Origin: Chionis minor
Lineage: Eukaryota; Chordata; Aves; Charadriiformes; Chionididae
Direction of reading: 5' to 3'
DNA: 64,000 nt
Assembly (NCBI GenBank): GCA_013398295.1
Contig: VZSF01006617.1
Location: forward strand, 62,001 to 126,000
In this document: positions 59,229 to 64,000 of the stretch, in pieces
Layout: each line of letters opens with the position of its first letter
Position numbering within the stretch: position 1 is the first letter of the stretch
Position numbers and translations under genes: made by a program
The notes under the pieces: generated by a model
What the model saw: the letters and a program-made list of their open reading frames with translations, nothing else
What the model was told of the DNA's origin: nothing
Databases searched by the model: none

Positions 59229-62200
59229 CTACTGGGAGGGATGCAGAAACTTTGAAAGGATCTCTAGAGCAAGAAGGTGCATTGTGGAAAGGGCAAGTAA
59301 AAAAACCAGATGAGCATCAAGCTGCACAAGTAAACAAAAGAGCAGCTACAGAGAGCAGAATGCCAAGGACTTACACTGTGAAGTCCTACCATACATATCC
59401 CAGTGCCCAGATGCTTAAATTCATCTGGGTTCCCAGCATATATTTTTGCACAGGAGTGAACAAACAAGCACTTCAAGGAAACTTAAGGACATTTTATTCA
59501 CGTGAAGCAAGTACACATAAAGACAGTTGGTTTCTCTTTAATTCAGCTATGAAGGAATAGTGTGCTATAAAAATCATGCTGTAGCTTTTATATTTAGCCC
59601 TAATTGAGGCCCCATATATAGAAAAATTATGAAACCACAGCGCATCTTCCAAGTAATATAAATTGTGAATTACAGGCTCCTGCTCAGTACACTTTGAAGA
59701 TTTTCTATTTTGTGTACAGATCTTCCACTTTCTGCTGAAAACAGCAAAAGAAATGTCTGTGAAGTCGGATCAATCCTTAAAGTGAAGCTAAGACTTCTAT
59801 ATTTTAATTAGATATCACCATTTTGGGTTCCAGTTGTTTGCATCTGTGGAGTAATTTATAGCAACAGTTGATCTTTAACACAATCCTGCCTAGTCACATT
59901 GTGGTCATGGTTAATGATTTCAGTGCTCTGTGGAAAAGGGAGCTAAGCGTAGTCACATTGATGATGCTTGTGCAATGCTGCCGCTGAGATCTGAAAGCTT
60001 TTCTACCTTCATGAAACAGATGTCTTGCTTTTGACATGTGTTGAAGTAAGAGCTCCCTGAACTAGAGATGAATTTTAAAATGTTACAAGTAGCCCTAGTG
60101 TAGCCTGGACACATATCGTACTTAAAATAGAGGACCTAAGCCTTCATGTAAAGGTATACATATTTCACTAATGTAGACCCATGTCTCCTTCTGATTGCAG
60201 CAACAGTGTCCAGACTACGGACCTACCAGATTAATTTCTCTTTTTCCTAGAGGTTTAAAAATGCGTGGAGTGTTTGTGTCAAGATCATCTGAGTAGTTTG
60301 TTAATGAATGTTTTTGCATTCTAAAAATACAGTGGCCTCTTTTTTTTTCTTTTGTAAAGTTCCCAGCCATGTTACGCTCTTGGTCTTGTTCACTTTCTCT
60401 CCCTTTCTGATTCAAGTTTGGAGCTCCAAGGCTTTCTTTTGGGTTTTATCAAATTACACACTGAAGAAAGGCATACATTTCAGAAACAGATGGATTTAAT
60501 GTGCATGAAAATACATGCCTTTTAAAGAAACTAAATGAGTAGTTCCACTTCTACCCCTTTTTATTGAAGACAGAGCTCTGAGAGATCTCTGGTATAAAGC
60601 ATAACTTTACAGACATCAGCAAAATGAGATTTATTTGCATGGAAATTTAACAGAACATCAGAGAGACCGTCAGCAACACCAAATCTGACAGTTTCTAGGA
60701 CACATAAAGGGAGCTGTGACAGTACTAGTAAAAATATATAGAAGAAAACCCTTTAAGAATCCATAGCCAGCGGACTTTTCAAGACTCTCATTCAACATGT
60801 ATATTGAGTCCATCTGCAAATTCACAGCTGCCCACGTGTCTAAACATTTGTCTCACAATAAAATTAACTGTGAACAAGAAATTTTCTTTAGTGGCAAATT
60901 AGTGTTTATTCCTTTTCAAGGTGTGGTGTCTCTCCTTATGAACTGAGAAGCAAAAGTAAGAGCAGATTTTGTTTTGAAAGCACCTGGCTCCCACAGAACT
61001 GTGCTACACAGAGGAGGTGAAGCAGAATAGTTACTCTGCTGCCTAGCCACGTTTCACCAAGTGTTGTCTTTGCCTCGGAGCAGAGGGACCTTCTCTGTGC
61101 TGTGTCTGTGCTTGCAGTGCTGAAATTGAAAAGATACAGGTAAAATTGCTGTGGGAGGGTGGGACAGAGGGAGCTGTGAACGTTTCCCATGGGAATGCAC
61201 AGCACAAGGACAAGTCTCCTGTGGACATGACTGCTTAACTGTGTGGATGTGTCTTAATCTGGAGTCAAAATACTCCATTGAAATAACTCTGAGTGACCTG
61301 ACTGCAGGATTCTTCATGGTGTTTCTGGAGCAGGCAAAAAAGGGAAAGGCAAAATGTGAATGATGCTTTATCCCCCTAGGATTGACCAGGGACTATTTAG
61401 GTACCTGATTAAGTCTGCAATTCAGCAAGCCACCTAATTATATTCCTGACCATTAACATATAATCAAGTCCACCTTTTTTCTGCCCGCTTAAGTCTTCCA
61501 ATGAATAGGATTCGACTGCTGAACAACCTTGGAGAAGAGCACGTGCTTTGAGACTTTGCTATGCCCATGCCCAACCATTTGAGTTTGCAGAAGTGTTCCA
61601 CACCACTCGGCTCTCTCATTCCTGGAGGCTCCAATTTAGAAAGGAATTCTTTAAAGGAAGCACTTAGGTAAATGTTTGTGAGTTTTCCTGACCAATAACA
61701 CATGGAGATTGGCCTGGAATTGTGCTTTATCAAAATAAGCTTCCTCAATGGGACCTGTTGAATATGGCCGTCAAAGAAGAAAATAATAGTTGACATAAAT
61801 GTTGATTCCCCTTTATGGAAAGTAAATATTTTCTCTTAGAAGTATCTGGAGCTCTGTTAGCAGTTGATGAGCACCAAGCATGCAACAAGTCAGTTCTAAG
61901 CGGCAGCAAAAATCATGTGCTCAGCTGTGTCATCTGATTTCCCTGATGCAGCAAAACTGGATGTGTCACAAGAATTAGTTTTCTTTTGCCAATGCCCCTG
62001 CCAGTAAATGGCCACATTCCAACTATACATAGACACAACCCCCCAGTTAAAATCAAATGCTAATTCACCGTATGTTTTAGAGTCTTAATAAAGTTTTTCA
62101 GATCATCAGCTAATCTTCAAACTAAAAAGATTTTTTTAAAGTTTTCCTGAATTGGATCATCCATCTCTAATATGTATTCCAATGATCTCAAGGACTGTCT

Positions 62201-64000
62201 GAATTTAGGGCTTTTTCTTTTTGATACTTCCTCTCTCAACTTGTGATTAGATGATTCAGTATTTTGAATGAATGCAGCTAATCCAGCCACATTTTACTAC
62301 ATGAATGTGCAGAACTAGCAGTAATTTGCATTATTTAATTTTACACAATGTTCTAAATGGTGTGTAGCTGAGAATTAATTGCTTTGGGTTTTGTCTGCAA
62401 CTATTACAATTCCATACTTCTCCCCCTTTACCTTCACCTTTACCATGCACAGTTCTGCAGTTTACCTCAAGATATGTCAGAATCAGTGTTGACCTGCTGA
62501 AGCTGGCAGAGAAATATTGTGATCCCTGTGTTGAAGACCAGAATCCCAAAAGACTTGAAAAAAATTTTCATGATGAATCATGAACCACTTATGCTCTCCT
62601 TATAGCCATACATTTTGTTTAACAACTCGCCATTAGATAACCTGGTTATCCATTACTTTACTGGGTCCCAGTCCCTTGGTAACTAATATAAATGTAATGT
62701 AAACATACTCTTAGGCTCTGTTTTTTTGAACGAACCAACTAGTTCCTTTTGAGAGGAAAGCTGGGTGTGGGGTGGTGCATGATAGGGAGCGTTCCTTGTA
62801 GATAGTACAGTTGAGACACAGCAGGTTTATCTCTCTCCATTCCCATGGTACTTCACTGTTAGCCCAGAGGGCTTTGTGCCATCTATGTGCTTTTGGTACG
62901 CTATTAAAAGAAGTATTGTGGTGGAGCAAGATCCCCATGGTTAAACACATTCGAGACTTACAAATCATGAGAGAAGTATTATATTAGGGCTGCGGTTGGA
63001 GGATGAGGGGCCCATGGTGAAATTTGTTGAGCTCCTCTGGGACAGGTCGAGGTCCTGGTGTGCTCTGCACTCTTGCTTCTGGAGCACAGTGTGCTTTCAC
63101 AGGGGAAGGGCTAAGCGCCACGGGAATGCTGTACAAATTTACCAGGAGGAAGGCAAACAAAGGAGTCAAGAGATGTACATAGGTGATAACAAGGTAAATA
63201 TTAGAAAAGTTGGCCTGTATTATATTAATATAATAGGATATCAGTAAGGAACAAATAGTCAGACATTCATGGCTGGTTAGGCTGAGAACAGTACTAGCCT
63301 GGGCTGATAACACTCCAGCTTGCCGTTGGTACAACTTAAACTGAAAGTGGGGCATTTAAAAACATATAGGAAGACTAAGATGCCAAGATCTCTCCAGTTT
63401 TTGCTTTCTTGGTTTGAGTGAGGCAGATCTGACATTCATGGAGGAAAGAACTCTGGCAGCAGGGTGTTGTGTCAGTGCAAAGGCAAAGACTTCTCCATTT
63501 TCCCCTTTCCCATTAATTTAGAGAGCCACCACTTTGAGGATATCACAGCTGAGTAAGTCAGGAAGCTACCAGGGTTGTATCACACATTTTTCACTTGTTC
63601 AGTGAAAAGCCTGACTTTCCTCATACCTGAGCTATGGATGTTAATGGCAGTATCCACAAATTTCAGTAGGATACATACTGGGCTTTACTGTGGAAAGGGC
63701 ACAGTAATATTTTAGTCATAAATCATGCTGACACATTCTCTTGTGCTCTGAAAGGGAAACTGCTTTGATCTCCATTCCTCCAAAATCTCTTGCCACCTCT
63801 GGGCCGCGATCTCCCATGCCATGAACAAATACTGTCTTGCAGCCTTCCTTTCTGATAATCTATGATAACAAATTACAGAAGACAGACATCCTTTTCCTGT
63901 GTTTTTCCTAAGAACATTAACACACTTGAAGGCCATGTCAAAGAATATAATTCATTACTATTTTACACAGTAATGGATAATATTGTCTTAAAAATATTCA
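59229..64000. other. AT-rich unique sequence, no gene seen
   Basis: Only short open frames (longest 123 codons, minus, 62984-63355) and short T or A runs occur. I recognise no repeat family, RNA gene or exon-like segment in the last 4.8 kb. Confidence 0.45.

Noticed and set aside
1..64000. tRNA, rRNA, U6 or other known small RNA genes, and CRISPR arrays
   Set aside because: Scanning by eye for the tRNA B-box, the U6 start and regularly spaced repeats gave no match. A covariance-model search was not possible here.

Overview
This window looks like non-coding nuclear DNA from an amniote vertebrate, most probably a bird. Four copies or fragments carry CR1 LINE reverse-transcriptase or internal sequence, two more are CR1-type 3' ends, and three of these end in the ATTCTATG-type 3' repeat typical of CR1. 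Several old copies of the MIR-like tRNA-SINE shared by amniotes are also present. No bacterial-style gene organisation is visible: open frames are short, unordered, and mostly explained by low-complexity tracts or by transposon remnants. The low overall density of recognisable repeats favours a bird over a turtle or crocodilian, but a species cannot be named from this sequence.

Layout. 0-10 kb: unique sequence with a MIR-like SINE near the left edge, a short CpG-rich segment at about 2.3-2.5 kb lying between two pyrimidine tracts, a purine tract of about 230 bases at 4.6 kb, an A22 run, a CpG- and G-run-rich segment at 5.24-5.49 kb that abuts a clear MIR-like SINE, and T tracts at 9.0-9.1 kb. 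10-20 kb: an ancient CR1-type 3' end at 9.97-10.24 kb under the longest unexplained open frame, an uninterrupted A38 run, further SINE remnants, and a 60-base CR1 tail at 18.9 kb. 20-22.2 kb: one CR1 inserted into another in opposite orientation. 22-46 kb: mostly unique sequence with a few SINE fragments, a 24-base tandem duplication, and a GC-rich block at 43.0-43.3 kb with a well-formed candidate exon. 46.25-47.24 kb: a very old minus-strand LINE fragment that contains two back-to-back perfect hairpins. 48.68-50.45 kb: the best-preserved CR1 in the window. 57.87-59.23 kb: a more decayed CR1. 59.2-64 kb: unique AT-rich sequence.

I find no intact protein-coding gene, no tRNA, rRNA or known small RNA gene, no CRISPR array and no working mobile element. 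All reverse-transcriptase remnants are broken by frameshifts or stops, and in the three copies that retain it the catalytic FADD-type motif is altered. The window could be intergenic or the inside of a large intron; the sequence does not decide this. The best leads are the nested CR1 pair, the ancient LINE and its hairpins, the two CpG-rich segments, and a few exon-like segments with strong splice sites. I see no evidence for a novel multi-gene system.
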